The notes under the pieces were generated by a model. That model did not search any database and was not told the DNA's origin. It worked only from the letters and a program-made list of their open reading frames with translations. A stretch of DNA of 64,000 nt from Tritrichomonas musculus. Taxonomy: Eukaryota; Parabasalia; Tritrichomonadida; Tritrichomonadidae. Both the position numbers and the translations under genes were made by a program. Every line of letters starts with the position of its first letter. The first letter of the stretch is position 1. Location of the stretch: contig JAPFFF010000043.1 in assembly GCA_039105265.1 (NCBI GenBank), positions 248,001 to 312,000 on the forward strand. Reading direction: 5' to 3'. This document shows, in pieces, positions 39,543-50,275 of this stretch.

Positions 39543-42500
39543 ATGAATGGAAAGAAAATCGCAATTACTTGGTTTAATAAATTAAATCAGCAATTTGCGG
39601 TATCTATCAATAAGAGTGATGATTCTGAAAGTAAAACAAGCTCAAAAAAACAAAAAGGGGATGTTAATTTTTCATTTAAGATGAGCCAATTTAATCCATT
39701 TGACCAAAACCAACATTTCATTATTCATTCTATCAATCCGAATAATATTTTTCCAGATTCTTTTTATATTATTGAAAGTATTTTATATCCCAATCATTTT
39801 GTTGAAATCGCAGAAGAAACTATAGTTCTCCGCAAAAAGCAAAAGAGTCCGACAAAATGGCAATTTATTGATGGCCATTTTACCTGTGAAAAAGGGAAAT
39901 ACTATCTTTTTTATGATTCAAACGACACTTTTCCACTTAAAATTATAAACCATAAAAAATTCAATGATATTCATCCCAATGAATTAGCAGAATTCAATAG
40001 TAAACTCCTTTTTCATTTATGCTTTTATGACGGAAATTCAATTCCCGAAAATCTTCCTATCGTTTTTTATTCGCCTTTATTCAAAAAAGTGATGTCATCA
40101 AGTTTCAATAGCAAAATCGGTTTGCAAATGGCCAAATTTAATGACCATTCTAAATTCCAAGCCTGGATTTTTAATTCATTTGAAAAGAGCGAATTATGTA
40201 ATTCAGTTGATTCAAATTATTTTCTGACAAATGATTTGAGTAAAAACAAAATCTCTCTGAGTCAGCTCGGCACTCAAAAAGGCCAATACTGCATTGGATA
40301 CAGAAACTATAAATTGATGTTTACTCAACCTTTTTCATATATACAATATGATACAAATACGCAGACATTTGGTATTCAAAATAAAGATCAGGGATTCATT
40401 CGAACATTTAAAAAGCATAAAAAGAAAAATGATGCAAATGAAAAGAATGGAATCAATCATCCATCTGCATTCCTCATATTTTTATCCAATCAAAGAAATT
40501 TGTTTGAAATCAATCATGTTTGGAAACACTGGTATTTATATGATTTTCTAAGTCCTCGGATGAATAAAACATATTTCAAATTTACAAGAGAAAGAAATGA
40601 TGTTTTTGTCTTTGAAAAAGATAAGCAGTTGTTTGAAAATGCATCTGAAATAGATTTTTCAAATAGCAGTAACAAAAAAATGATTTGCAAATTTTTCAGG
40701 ACAACATTAAACTATAATTCTAATGGAAAATACAAGCATGTTGATTCAAGAATATTTATTTCAAATGATCCACGTATATTGTTGTCAAATGTTCAATTGG
40801 ATGATAACTCAAGTATAACAATTTCATTGATTTTGGATCAACAATTTGTTTATGATGAATACAACAATAACTATTTTAAAATTGGACATAATTGTTTATT
40901 TGAAGATTGTCTCGATTATTGTAACAACAGCGATAATAATAATAATAATAATAGTCAATATTCTTTGAGTCTTGACGAAAACTCATATGTATCAGCATCG
41001 GAATCTTCTTTATGCCAAGATAATGATTGGAGGTCCAAAAAAATATATATTTCGGATGAATTGCAAAATACTATCTTGAATAGTAGTGAATCTCTTGTAA
41101 ATCTTTTATTAGAAAGAAAAGAAGAAGAAGAACTTAGAGATGATGAATTGTTAATTTATATCAACAAAAAAGATATTCCATCCAAAATAAGTAAAAAATT
41201 TGCAAGATTACTTAAAGGGAACCATATTACAATCTCAAAAGAAAATTCAAACTATTGTAAAAAATTAGGTGAAAGAATGGGAATAACAGGTTTGATTGAT
41301 GTTGCTAATGTAATTGAATCTTTTTCAGTTCAATATGAAAGACTTTTAAATTTATCTGATATTCAGCGAATGTTAATGACAATTAATCCAAGCAATTACA
41401 AATCATTAGTGAATCATTTAGAGTCTGAAATTAATAATTATGATAGCCAAACAATATGCTGGCTAATAATTTCAGTATCAGTGTGTAAACCATTAGAAAA
41501 TGATAGCTTGGCACGTTTTTGTAGCATCTTTTTACAAAAACAAAATGATGTATTCAAAAAAGAATTCAAAAAGACAATCCAAAGAAGTTTCATTTCACCT
41601 GAACCAAACTTTTTCTTTTTGAAAAAGATTCATGATTATTGTGAAGACCTGTTTAGTCATGATGAAATAAAAAAATTACTTCAATTAAAGAGAAAGAACA
41701 TTCCAGATATCATTTTCTTTTATAAAGAGTTTCCAGAATTAATTGACGAAAATGAATTGAAAGATCTTCAAAAAGAACAAGAAAACTTTGATGAATTCAT
41801 TGACACTGGATTAAATAGTAGCACATTAATGAAGATCATTAGAAATGATGACATTGATTCTTTCCAGCAAATTGTAATAAATCAAAAAATAGATGTAAAT
41901 CAAGAAACTAAAAATAGTTCACTTGAAAGGATACCGATTTTAAAGAATAATCCCTCATTGATTCAATATGCAGCCTTTTTCGGTGCAGTTAAAATATTTA
42001 AGTATTTGTTTTTGAATGAAGCTAAATTAGATAAAAAAGATTATTCAAATAGAACGTGTTATCATTATGCAATTGCTGGTGGAAACTCAGAAATCATTCA
42101 CACTATTCATCAAAAAATGAATAAAAAAAAGTATTCAACAGATATGATTGCCTGTGCAATTAAATATGGACAAGATGATGTTTTTCAATGGATTATGTCT
42201 AATATTTCATCTGATAACTTAAAAAAAGTTATAATGCAAGATTTGATTTTAACTTCAGTCATTTCAAAGAATATTGGTTGTCTACTCAATTTGGTTGAAT
42301 ATTTATATCAAGTTAATTCAAAGTGCATCCATTATTCTGCTATTTTTGATAATCTTGAGTTTCTTAAATTGTTTCTTCCTTTTTATATTGAAGATAAAGA
42401 AACATTGATATGTGATGCTGCTTGCTCAGGAAATGTTGATATCATGAAATACTTAATGGAAAATGGTTATAAATATAATATCCAATTTGATGATTATTTG

Positions 42501-45500
42501 AGAAAATTAGCAATTAAAATTGCTATCAAATTTGACAATTCAGAAATGTTTCAATTTCTTTCAAATGAGAAAGATTATTCAGATAAGAATTTCTTTTATG
42601 CAGTTTGTTGTGGATCATTGTCTATATTGCAACTGTTTTCAGAATTTGATTATTCAAATATTTTGTTGAATAACGTTCCTTTCATCATTTCATTAATTAC
42701 CCAAAAAAGCAATGCTATTGATGTTTTAATGAAATCTAGATATTTCAATTACAAAGAAAAGTTCAATTATCATTCCATATTTTACTATGCTGTGACAAAT
42801 AAAATGTTTGATTTGGCTGCTAAATTATATTCACAATATCCAAATTATTATGATGTTAATGAGAATGGTCTTTTGGTTGATAATTGCACCGATCCAGAAA
42901 TAGTTGGCTTTCTAATTGGTTATAATGAATTACATGTGAATAGTAAAAATTCAAATAATCAAACATCGATTGATATCTTAACACACAGTTCATTATTAAA
43001 CGGAAATGTGAAGAAATCAATTTCATATCTTTTGAAACGTCCTGATATACAGATCAATCCAAATCATATAATTTTGAATTCGATTCAAATTCAAGATTAT
43101 AATCTATTTGAAATAATTCTTAATTATTGTGTTGAACATAAAATTATAATTTCATGCTTTTCTAATGAAGTTATAAATGAAATTATTTCAAAAAATATGT
43201 ATCAATTTATAATTCAACTTATCAAAAACAAAATGATAACATTTGATCAAGATAAACTGATTCAAATTTGTGTCAATTCGCAAAATGCTAATATTTACCA
43301 TGAAATTTTAAATGACAAAATTCCTAAAGAAAAGGAAATGTCAGCCCTTATTCAATCAATGAAATCCAATAATTGTGAATTCGCAAATTATTTGTTGGAT
43401 ATTATTAAGTCTGATTTCAAATGGATCAATGATTATATTCCAGAAGACAGCAACACTTTATTGACATTTGCTCTAAATAAATTTAAAAATCCTACTCTAA
43501 TTGGAAATCTTCTTTCAAAGAAAAAAATAGATATTAACAAACCAAATAAGTTTGGAGAAACACCATTTTCAGTTGCAATAAAATCTGGACAAGAAATGTC
43601 AGTTTTGCATCTTTTTATATCAAATGAAAACATAAAAGTAAAGTTTGATGATTTTAAAGCAGCACACGAATCTCTCAAAAGGATTTGCAAAGAAATTATA
43701 TATAATGTTATACATTTTGATGATGATCCTCAATTAATAATAGATTATATTATTGAAAAAAGAGATGATTATTTAATAAAAAGTATTTTAATTCCTCCAC
43801 CAATTAAATTTACCAAGCAAAAAGATAAAAACAAAGAAGAAGAAGAATACTATTTGAATATGGAGGAAGAAGAAGAATACAATGATTCCGATGATAAAAA
43901 AATTGCTTTGGATTATTCTAATATGAGTAAAGATAATTGGAACTATTTCGAAAGAATCAAGAAAACGGTATTCATTCCAGCAATTGCATCATATTATTTA
44001 ATGAACAGCAATGAAAATATACTTTCTGTATTACATTCTATTGACGATGATTTAAAGAATGATAAAAATGTGCAAGAAAAAATAAAATATTGTTTATGCA
44101 AGTCACTCTTTAATAATATATTCAATCCAAATATTATAGAATATTACAAGATGTTCTTTGTAGGCAAGCAAAAAGGTGATTCAAATAAATTAACACTATT
44201 TGGAAATGTAAGAACAAAAGAAATTGCTAAAGATTTAGTTAGAATGTTATATAAGGAAAAAGTTCGTACTGAAAACATTATAAGAGAAGTTGGTGGACTT
44301 AATATTGAAGGCAAAACAGCGTTTTATACTTCAATTGAAGAAGATAATTCAAGTCTTTTTAAATATCTTCTTAATCTTTCAAAAGATTTAAATGCAAAAT
44401 TAAGTAAACAAAAGAATAAATTGACTGACTTTATGATTTATGCAAAGAATGAAGATGGAAATAATCCATTTTATGCTGCGTGCTTAAAAGATAAACAAGA
44501 TACATTTTTAAATCCTATTATGGATAAAATGATTCAATTAAATAACTCTGACTATTTTGGAAAATATGGACCTTTACGTGCTGCTTTTACAAAGGATGAT
44601 TTGGAGTTAGCTGATATCCTTATTTCAAAAGGATTCAATATAGATCATTATGCATTTTGCCAAATATTACAGTGCAAGAAATACGACATATTTAAGAAGA
44701 AATATCTAAAAGATATGAATGATTTTAAATTCGATTTATTCATGCCTCTTTATTTGATCCAAGATGAAAATGAACTACGTAAAATATTCGCTAACGACAT
44801 GATTAATTATGATTTTATTCCAGAAGGAAATAGAGACGAATTCGATGATTATTTGGTTGTTTCATCAATTCGAAATTCAAATGAAAAAATTATTCAATTG
44901 ATTTTCAATAATTGTGATAAAAGCAAGATTATGTTTCATTGGCAAGACATTCATGGAATGACCGTTCTTCATTATGCTATTGAAAAATCAATGACAAATA
45001 TCATTTATCTTCTTATTGATGAATTCACGTCAACCAAATCCAAAATAATAGTTAAATCCACAATTAATCAAAATATGCACAACAGTGATTTAATGTATCC
45101 CGGAAACGATGTTTTTTGTCACTTTTTCATTGAAGATGAAGAGAAGCAAACTCCCATTCATTATTTATTTAAATCACTTAACATTGATTATATCATGTAT
45201 TTTTATAAGCATGCATCTGCTTTCTTGAAATCAACAAATAAAGAAAACATCATTTATGACATATTCAATGCACAAATTCTATCATATGAAAAAATAGAGA
45301 CGTTTGTTGAAGAAAAAGCATTACCGAACTTAAAATATAAAAAGCCTACCAAAAAGATTAGGCATAGGTACAGAAATATTGATGATGACTTTTTACGGGA
45401 ATCAAGTATTTCTTATTCTTATTCGAGTGAATATATATCAGAATATTCTGATGTAGATATATATTATGAAGAAGCAAATAGAAATGTCAAATCAGTATTT

Positions 45501-46262
45501 GTTAATTCTGAAGGACAAACATTGTTAACTTTCTCAATATTAAATAAGAATTTGAAATTCATTGAATCTATTCTTGCGAAATTTCCAGAAATAGATCCAA
45601 ACAGAACAAATAAAGATGGGGTATTTCCACTTCTATTAGCTGTACAAAATGATGATTTATACATTTTTGAAGCAATTATTGAATCCAATAAAAATGAAAA
45701 AAATCCAATTGACATCAATAAGAGTGGAATTGTTTTCTCATTATGTGAAAATGCAAGTAATGATACATTAAACTTTTGTCTGAAAAAATTAATGAAAAGC
45801 AAAAACTTTGATTTTAATCAAAAGAAAACCGTTCAACAAGGGAAAAAATCCAAGGAGAAAATATATCTTATTGATATTATTCTCGAAAAGTATTCAATTT
45901 TGGATAAAGAAACAATCAAGATATTTTTCGAGTCACCAAAACTTTCTTTAAATATTCGTTCAAATATTGTGTTTGATTTGATTGACAAATCAATTGGAAA
46001 TATTGTTTCTTATTCTTCCCTCTTTTCAAGAATTGATGATGATGTTATGAAAAACGCAAGAACAAAAGATGATGCAAAAGACACTATTGCTACATATGCA
46101 GCAAAACATTATAAAAACTATGCTCCTTTGATTGCTTTGATTTTTGATAAAAGAATCGATTTCATTGAATCAAAAAACGCTGAAGGAAAATCAGCTGTTG
46201 ATATCCTTAAAGAGAATGAGAATTTGGATTTAGTAACAATTATTTTGAATAAAAATCAATAA
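39543..46262 (+). CDS. Giant DUF3447/ankyrin-repeat protein
   Basis: The 2239-residue protein has three parts. Residues 1-300 are an N-terminal region with repeated aromatic/Gly strands (YIIESILYPNHFVEIAEE, YFLTNDLSKNKISLSQLG), perhaps a beta-trefoil or lectin-like fold; this is tentative. Residues 530-800 are helical and resemble the DUF3447 leader (GERMGITGLIDVANVIESF, INNYDSQTICWLIISVSV). From about 790 to the end come degenerate and clear ankyrin repeats (SLIQYAAFFGAVKIFKYLFL, GKTAFYTSIEEDNSSLFKYL, GMTVLHYAIEKSMTNIIYLL, GQTLLTFSILNKNLKFIESI). It is several times longer than the usual 500-900 residues of this family and intact throughout. Acidic low-complexity insertions are present (EEEEEYNDSDDKK). 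The likely role is scaffolding in the cytoplasm, by family only. Confidence 0.85.
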   Translation: MNGKKIAITWFNKLNQQFAVSINKSDDSESKTSSKKQKGDVNFSFKMSQFNPFDQNQHFIIHSINPNNIFPDSFYIIESILYPNHFVEIAEETIVLRKKQKSPTKWQFIDGHFTCEKGKYYLFYDSNDTFPLKIINHKKFNDIHPNELAEFNSKLLFHLCFYDGNSIPENLPIVFYSPLFKKVMSSSFNSKIGLQMAKFNDHSKFQAWIFNSFEKSELCNSVDSNYFLTNDLSKNKISLSQLGTQKGQYCIGYRNYKLMFTQPFSYIQYDTNTQTFGIQNKDQGFIRTFKKHKKKNDANEKNGINHPSAFLIFLSNQRNLFEINHVWKHWYLYDFLSPRMNKTYFKFTRERNDVFVFEKDKQLFENASEIDFSNSSNKKMICKFFRTTLNYNSNGKYKHVDSRIFISNDPRILLSNVQLDDNSSITISLILDQQFVYDEYNNNYFKIGHNCLFEDCLDYCNNSDNNNNNNSQYSLSLDENSYVSASESSLCQDNDWRSKKIYISDELQNTILNSSESLVNLLLERKEEEELRDDELLIYINKKDIPSKISKKFARLLKGNHITISKENSNYCKKLGERMGITGLIDVANVIESFSVQYERLLNLSDIQRMLMTINPSNYKSLVNHLESEINNYDSQTICWLIISVSVCKPLENDSLARFCSIFLQKQNDVFKKEFKKTIQRSFISPEPNFFFLKKIHDYCEDLFSHDEIKKLLQLKRKNIPDIIFFYKEFPELIDENELKDLQKEQENFDEFIDTGLNSSTLMKIIRNDDIDSFQQIVINQKIDVNQETKNSSLERIPILKNNPSLIQYAAFFGAVKIFKYLFLNEAKLDKKDYSNRTCYHYAIAGGNSEIIHTIHQKMNKKKYSTDMIACAIKYGQDDVFQWIMSNISSDNLKKVIMQDLILTSVISKNIGCLLNLVEYLYQVNSKCIHYSAIFDNLEFLKLFLPFYIEDKETLICDAACSGNVDIMKYLMENGYKYNIQFDDYLRKLAIKIAIKFDNSEMFQFLSNEKDYSDKNFFYAVCCGSLSILQLFSEFDYSNILLNNVPFIISLITQKSNAIDVLMKSRYFNYKEKFNYHSIFYYAVTNKMFDLAAKLYSQYPNYYDVNENGLLVDNCTDPEIVGFLIGYNELHVNSKNSNNQTSIDILTHSSLLNGNVKKSISYLLKRPDIQINPNHIILNSIQIQDYNLFEIILNYCVEHKIIISCFSNEVINEIISKNMYQFIIQLIKNKMITFDQDKLIQICVNSQNANIYHEILNDKIPKEKEMSALIQSMKSNNCEFANYLLDIIKSDFKWINDYIPEDSNTLLTFALNKFKNPTLIGNLLSKKKIDINKPNKFGETPFSVAIKSGQEMSVLHLFISNENIKVKFDDFKAAHESLKRICKEIIYNVIHFDDDPQLIIDYIIEKRDDYLIKSILIPPPIKFTKQKDKNKEEEEYYLNMEEEEEYNDSDDKKIALDYSNMSKDNWNYFERIKKTVFIPAIASYYLMNSNENILSVLHSIDDDLKNDKNVQEKIKYCLCKSLFNNIFNPNIIEYYKMFFVGKQKGDSNKLTLFGNVRTKEIAKDLVRMLYKEKVRTENIIREVGGLNIEGKTAFYTSIEEDNSSLFKYLLNLSKDLNAKLSKQKNKLTDFMIYAKNEDGNNPFYAACLKDKQDTFLNPIMDKMIQLNNSDYFGKYGPLRAAFTKDDLELADILISKGFNIDHYAFCQILQCKKYDIFKKKYLKDMNDFKFDLFMPLYLIQDENELRKIFANDMINYDFIPEGNRDEFDDYLVVSSIRNSNEKIIQLIFNNCDKSKIMFHWQDIHGMTVLHYAIEKSMTNIIYLLIDEFTSTKSKIIVKSTINQNMHNSDLMYPGNDVFCHFFIEDEEKQTPIHYLFKSLNIDYIMYFYKHASAFLKSTNKENIIYDIFNAQILSYEKIETFVEEKALPNLKYKKPTKKIRHRYRNIDDDFLRESSISYSYSSEYISEYSDVDIYYEEANRNVKSVFVNSEGQTLLTFSILNKNLKFIESILAKFPEIDPNRTNKDGVFPLLLAVQNDDLYIFEAIIESNKNEKNPIDINKSGIVFSLCENASNDTLNFCLKKLMKSKNFDFNQKKTVQQGKKSKEKIYLIDIILEKYSILDKETIKIFFESPKLSLNIRSNIVFDLIDKSIGNIVSYSSLFSRIDDDVMKNARTKDDAKDTIATYAAKHYKNYAPLIALIFDKRIDFIESKNAEGKSAVDILKENENLDLVTIILNKNQ

Positions 46263-46310
46263 TATTTTTTCTTAAATTAAAAAAAAAATTGTAAATTAGC
46301 TCAGTAATTA

Positions 46311-46988
46311 ATTACTACAGGAAAAAATGTTGCTACAGATTATAAATCCATATATTTTTATATCTTTAAATCCATATATTTTACATTATTTTTGAATATA
46401 AATAAATAACGATAGCCCTCCCTTAACACAGGGATGTGAAAAGGGCCGCCCGGGCAAGCTCGGGCAGAATGTCACTTTTTTGCCCGGGCAAAATTTACGG
46501 GCAGAAGGTTTGCCCGAACTTTCTTTTTTTTTAAGTCACATTTCATTTGCCCGGGCAGAAAAGTGACATTCTGCCCGAGCTTGCCCGTCTTTGCTCTTAG
46601 AAAATATAAGAATATTAAACTATATTATTATTAAAATAAATTATTATAAATGCTTAAAAATTAAAAAAAAATATGAATATTAAAAATTTAAATGAAAATG
46701 TAATTTTTAATAAAATATCAATCAAAAAAACAATAGTATTATCTTATTTTCAAATAACATTTCATTGTCACTTTTAATCTCGGGCAATTGCCCGAGCAAA
46801 ATTCACGGGCAAAGACGGGCAGTGTCACTTTTTTTAAATATCGGCAAGACGGGCACGGGGAAGTACGGGCAAACACGGGCATGGACACTGCCCGTGGCCC
46901 TTAATTTTTACGGGCAATTTGCCCGTGCCCGTGCCCGTCCATCATCCCTCCCTTAACATTTAATTTCAACATTTTTTCCTGTAGTAAT
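46311..46988. repeat. 22-bp inverted repeat bracketing the hAT MITE
   Basis: ATTACTACAGGAAAAAATG.. at 46311-46332 is exactly inverted at 46967-46988. The hAT MITE lies inside, and ATATCTTTAAATCCATATAT occurs just inside the left repeat and just outside the right one. It may be an older foldback element into which the hAT MITE jumped, or chance pairing of flanking duplicates. Confidence 0.6.
46429..46950. mobile_element. hAT MITE rich in GCCCGGGCA motifs
   Basis: Starts CAGGGATG and ends CATCCCTC (7 of 8 bases inverted), flanked by perfect 8-bp duplications CCTTAACA at 46421-46428 and 46951-46958. The 522-bp element is full of GCCCGGGCA, ACGGGCA and GCCCGAGC words in both orientations, clustered near the two ends, which stand out sharply by GC content. 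No coding sequence. The hAT superfamily is inferred from the 8-bp duplication and CAGGG ends. Confidence 0.8.
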
Positions 46989-47754
46989 GATTTTGAAAAT
47001 ATTTATATCTTTAAATCCATATATTTTTACAATATTTTGATTGCTTAATATTTTTCGGGTGTAGAATTCAATAAACAATATATACCTTGGAAATGATATT
47101 GGGGGAATAGTGAAAGTAGAGAGTGTGTACTTACGATAGGTTTTCAGAGTGTATTTTGCCGGGTAGCGAGGCCCAAGCGAAGGCATACCTGAGCTTGGTG
47201 GCGAGCAGTGTAGGCGGTGTCTCATACTATACTACTTCAAAACTATAAGAATAAAGTTTCTTGAAACATAATACCCATAAAACTCACAAAAAATGTGAGT
47301 TTGCGACAATTGAATGAATTCTTTTCAAAAAAATTATGAAATTACTCAGAAATAAAACCATTTTTTTAATTTAAATTCAATTTTTTCTATTGATATATTT
47401 AATTTTAATATTTTGTGAAAATTAGAAAATTAAAAAGTCCATTTTTCGTTCTGAATCAATATCTCATGTTTTGTTTTTAAGCAATTATTTTCAGCTGATA
47501 TCAAAGATTTAAATTTTATTTGTCATCCAAATATATACCAAATTTGCTGAAAAACGTAATAATTATTTTGATCATGTTTCGAAAAGGTTTTTACAAAACG
47601 ATGTCTATTCGCACAATTTGTATTAACATCCTTTGATCTTATCAATATCTCATTTTAAATCCAAAATCTTGATATCAAAAAATAGCTATTTTACAGATAT
47701 CATATAATTGAATACTTTTTTTTAATATTGCTGAAAATTATTATAACAAAGAAC

Positions 47755-47793
47755 ACTAGACACTTTTTGAACGCAGTTCAAAAAGTGTCTAGT
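47755..47793. repeat. Perfect 18-bp hairpin with GCA loop
   Basis: Arms 47755-47772 and 47776-47793 (ACTAGACACTTTTTGAAC) pair exactly. The CTTTTTGA...TCAAAAAG core is shared with the hairpin at 12339-12397. Confidence 0.9.
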
Positions 47794-47966
47794 ACACAGT
47801 TTTTTTCTTTTAGAAAAAAGACAATATCTATATAAAAGGCATTCAAATAAACAATAATTTAGTCAAAATTTTATTCTAAAATTTACATAGCATAAAAAAC
47901 TTTATTAATGCTTTCTGTAAAAAAACTAACAAAAGTTTGTAATTAGCAAAAACGCGAATCAGTTAT

Positions 47967-48213
47967 TAACATCAATGTTTGTCTGTCGTTAGCATAGATG
48001 TTTGTCTGTCGTTAGCATAGATGTTTATCTGTTGTTAGCATAGATGTTTGTCTGTCGTTAGCATAGATGTTTATCTGTTGTTAGCATCAATATTTATCTG
48101 TTGCTAGCATCAATGTTTTTCTGTTGTTAGCATCGATGTTTGTATGTTGTAAGCATCGATGTTTATCTGTTGTTAGCATCAATATTTATCTGTTGCTAGC
48201 ATCAATGTTTGTC
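47967..48213. repeat. 23-bp minisatellite, about 11 copies
   Basis: Monomer close to GTTAGCATAGATGTTTGTCT plus GTC, with variants in TAG/TCA and TGTC/TGTT. Confidence 0.9.
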
Positions 48214-48228
48214 AATATTTAAGATTAT

Positions 48229-48313
48229 ATTATCTGGCGGTAGGATTATCTGGTTGTGGAATTTATCTGGCTGTGGAATTTATCTGGCTGTGGAATTTAT
48301 CTGGCTATGAAAT
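48229..48313. repeat. 17-bp tandem repeat, about 5 copies
   Basis: Monomer CTGGCTGTGGAATTTAT, the outer copies diverged. Confidence 0.85.
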
Positions 48314-48955
48314 TAAACTATTTTATTTCTTTTTGATAAATTAATTAAAAAAAAAAATAAAATTATCTAGGTGCAACTTTTTGAGTTCCGCATTTCCACT
48401 AGTAAAAAATATCTTATATTTCTTTTTGAATTAATACAGCATGAAGATGCTGTCTTAAATAATATTCATTATTTGATAAGTAATCATTTTCATTTAAAGT
48501 TGATAAAAAATCTAAATAAAAAATTGGACAAGTTAATGAGTCATTACATGATACATATGTATCAACTCCTTGATGATCCTCCTTCATTAAGATTTTTTTT
48601 GAAATTAATTATGAAAAGAAACAAGTGATTTGTATTAACAAGTAAGTATCTAATTCGATTTCGTTGTTTATAATATGTAATTAATTGAAGATCTTATAGA
48701 GATAAAGTTGAGATATTTGGATTTTGAAATATTCGGAAATAATTGCTTTGTTATTGAATGAGACGATAAAAATATTCTTCCTAATGTAAAAGATAGCTAA
48801 TAGATAGCTCTCAGGATCAAGGGATGGCGTAAATATTGTGTTTTATTTTAGAAAATGTAAGGCTCTGCTAAAGCCTCACAATTTTTGAAAGGAAATTTAA
48901 ATTTCAATTTAGTATTGAATTGTCGCAAACTCACATTTTTTGTGAGTTTTATGGG

Positions 48956-49072
48956 TATATATTGAGTTATTAATAAATTTTAAAATCATACCAAATTTAC
49001 TCAGAAAGTTTCCCATTTAGAAAAGCTAAAATAAAAAGTAAATATCTCAAAATTTTTTTTATAAACTTATTT

Positions 49073-49117
<45 letters not shown>

Positions 49118-49843
49118 TAAATAAATAAATAAACAACATAATAAATAATACATTTTTAAAAACGAAAAATCATATTTTTCTATTCAAAATTTCCAAAATA
49201 GTAAGGCTATTGATTCTATTTTTGGCGGGAAAAAACAAAACGCTGATAACCAGTTTGAATAGGTATTCAAAAAAGTTTTTAAAAAATGGATTAAGAAGAT
49301 TGAGCGGCTTTCCCATTTTGCATGTCCAACCCTGTATTTGGCTTTTTTTTTTTTTGCTTTCCATTAGTCTATTATTTTTTTCGTAGTTTTCGACAAAATC
49401 TCCAGATTTTTTTGTTGTTAGGCCAATTTTCTTTCAATATCGAAAATTTTCATTCAAAAAAAATTCCAAGTTAACTAATTCAATCAAAAAATTGAAATCT
49501 TGTCTGATAAGAGATTTAACTGAATAAATAATTACTTATTCTTTTGAGCAATTAATGAATTTATTTAGGTTTTTTGTATCGGCTGCGCTCAATGTATTTA
49601 CCAACAAATGATCGCCTTTAGTATTAAATGATTTTCTCAATGTTCTGATGTTTTCAATTCATATCGTTCAAATATTAATCATTTCTCAATTTCCTCGTGT
49701 ATGTATATCCTACCATTCAAATATAAATCAAATCTGAAAACTTTAGATCTTATCTTTACGTAATAATAAAATGCTAACACTAGAAATTTACCGAATTCTA
49801 AATGTCAATATGAATTTAGTGAATAAACAAGTTAGATTTTAAA
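48956..49843. other. AT-rich region with T23A25 palindrome and a solo transposon-like end
   Basis: T23 followed directly by A25 lies at 49070-49117, then (ATAA)n. At 49321-49334 the minus strand reads CAGGGTTGGACATG followed by GC-richer DNA (GGGAAAGCCGCTCAATC), like a DNA-transposon terminus next to TA; the opposite end was not found. No coding sequence seen. Confidence 0.45.
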
Positions 49844-50275
49844 AACTAAACTAAACTAAACATAAATTTACTTGAAACTGATGATTTGAAAGTAAACATC
49901 AAAAAAGATCGCAATTTTATTGAAAATAACGTAGAGAATGATAAAGAAGGGGGTGTTAAAGGAACTACTATTTTTTGCATCGATAAAGACGAATTAGAAA
50001 ATCTAAGATCTAACGATGGCGACGTAATTTTTAATGATGGAACCGAGATTTCTAATGGACTGCACTGGGAACTGACAATGCTTATTCTAATTGACATAAA
50101 TCTTGGAATTCAACCAGCTGGATGTTTGTTCTCAATGATCACAGATTAAAATCAATATGATTGTTTTCTCTGTCAATTAATTAAAAGAAATAAAAAAAAG
50201 AAATTAACTATAATCACAGATGAAGACTTTGCTCTTTCATCAATTTACATTTCCATCAAATTAGTTTCTTTTTGA
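49844..50275 (+). pseudogene. Mutator-like (MULE) transposase remnant
   Basis: One frame reads KVNIKKDRNFIENNVENDK, then GTTIFCIDKDELENL, then SNGLHWELTMLILIDINLGI and QPAGCLFSMITD, a TAA at 50147-50149, and in the same frame CQLIKRNKKKKLTIITDEDF and ALSSIYIS. The order W-x-L-T-x-L-x-x-x-D-x-x-x-x-x-x-PAG-C-x-F, then ITDEDFAL, corresponds to the core of MULE DDE transposases, where the second Asp lies in T-D-x-x-x-AL. The start, the first catalytic region and the C-terminus are missing or decayed. It is a plain DNA transposon remnant. Confidence 0.5.

Larger units (their letters stand above)
47274..48955. mobile_element. TA-flanked element with 38-bp self-complementary terminal repeats
   Basis: Exact inverted repeats of 38 bp (47274-47311 and 48918-48955) begin CCCATAAAACTCAC. 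Each is flanked by TA. Within each repeat ACTCACA and TGTGAGT pair around A6, so each terminus can also fold on itself. The interior carries an 18-bp hairpin, a 23-bp minisatellite and a 17-bp tandem repeat, but no transposase. Probably a non-autonomous TA-inserting DNA element; the superfamily is unproven. Confidence 0.75.

Noticed and set aside
46953-47225. 90-codon minus frame, and the 46765-46956 plus frame
   Set aside because: Both cross transposon ends and a GC island; composition follows the repeats.
48371-48628. 85-codon plus frame
   Set aside because: Starts with GTG within a segment shared with a non-coding part of the hAT element; no family; lies in a repeat-rich element.
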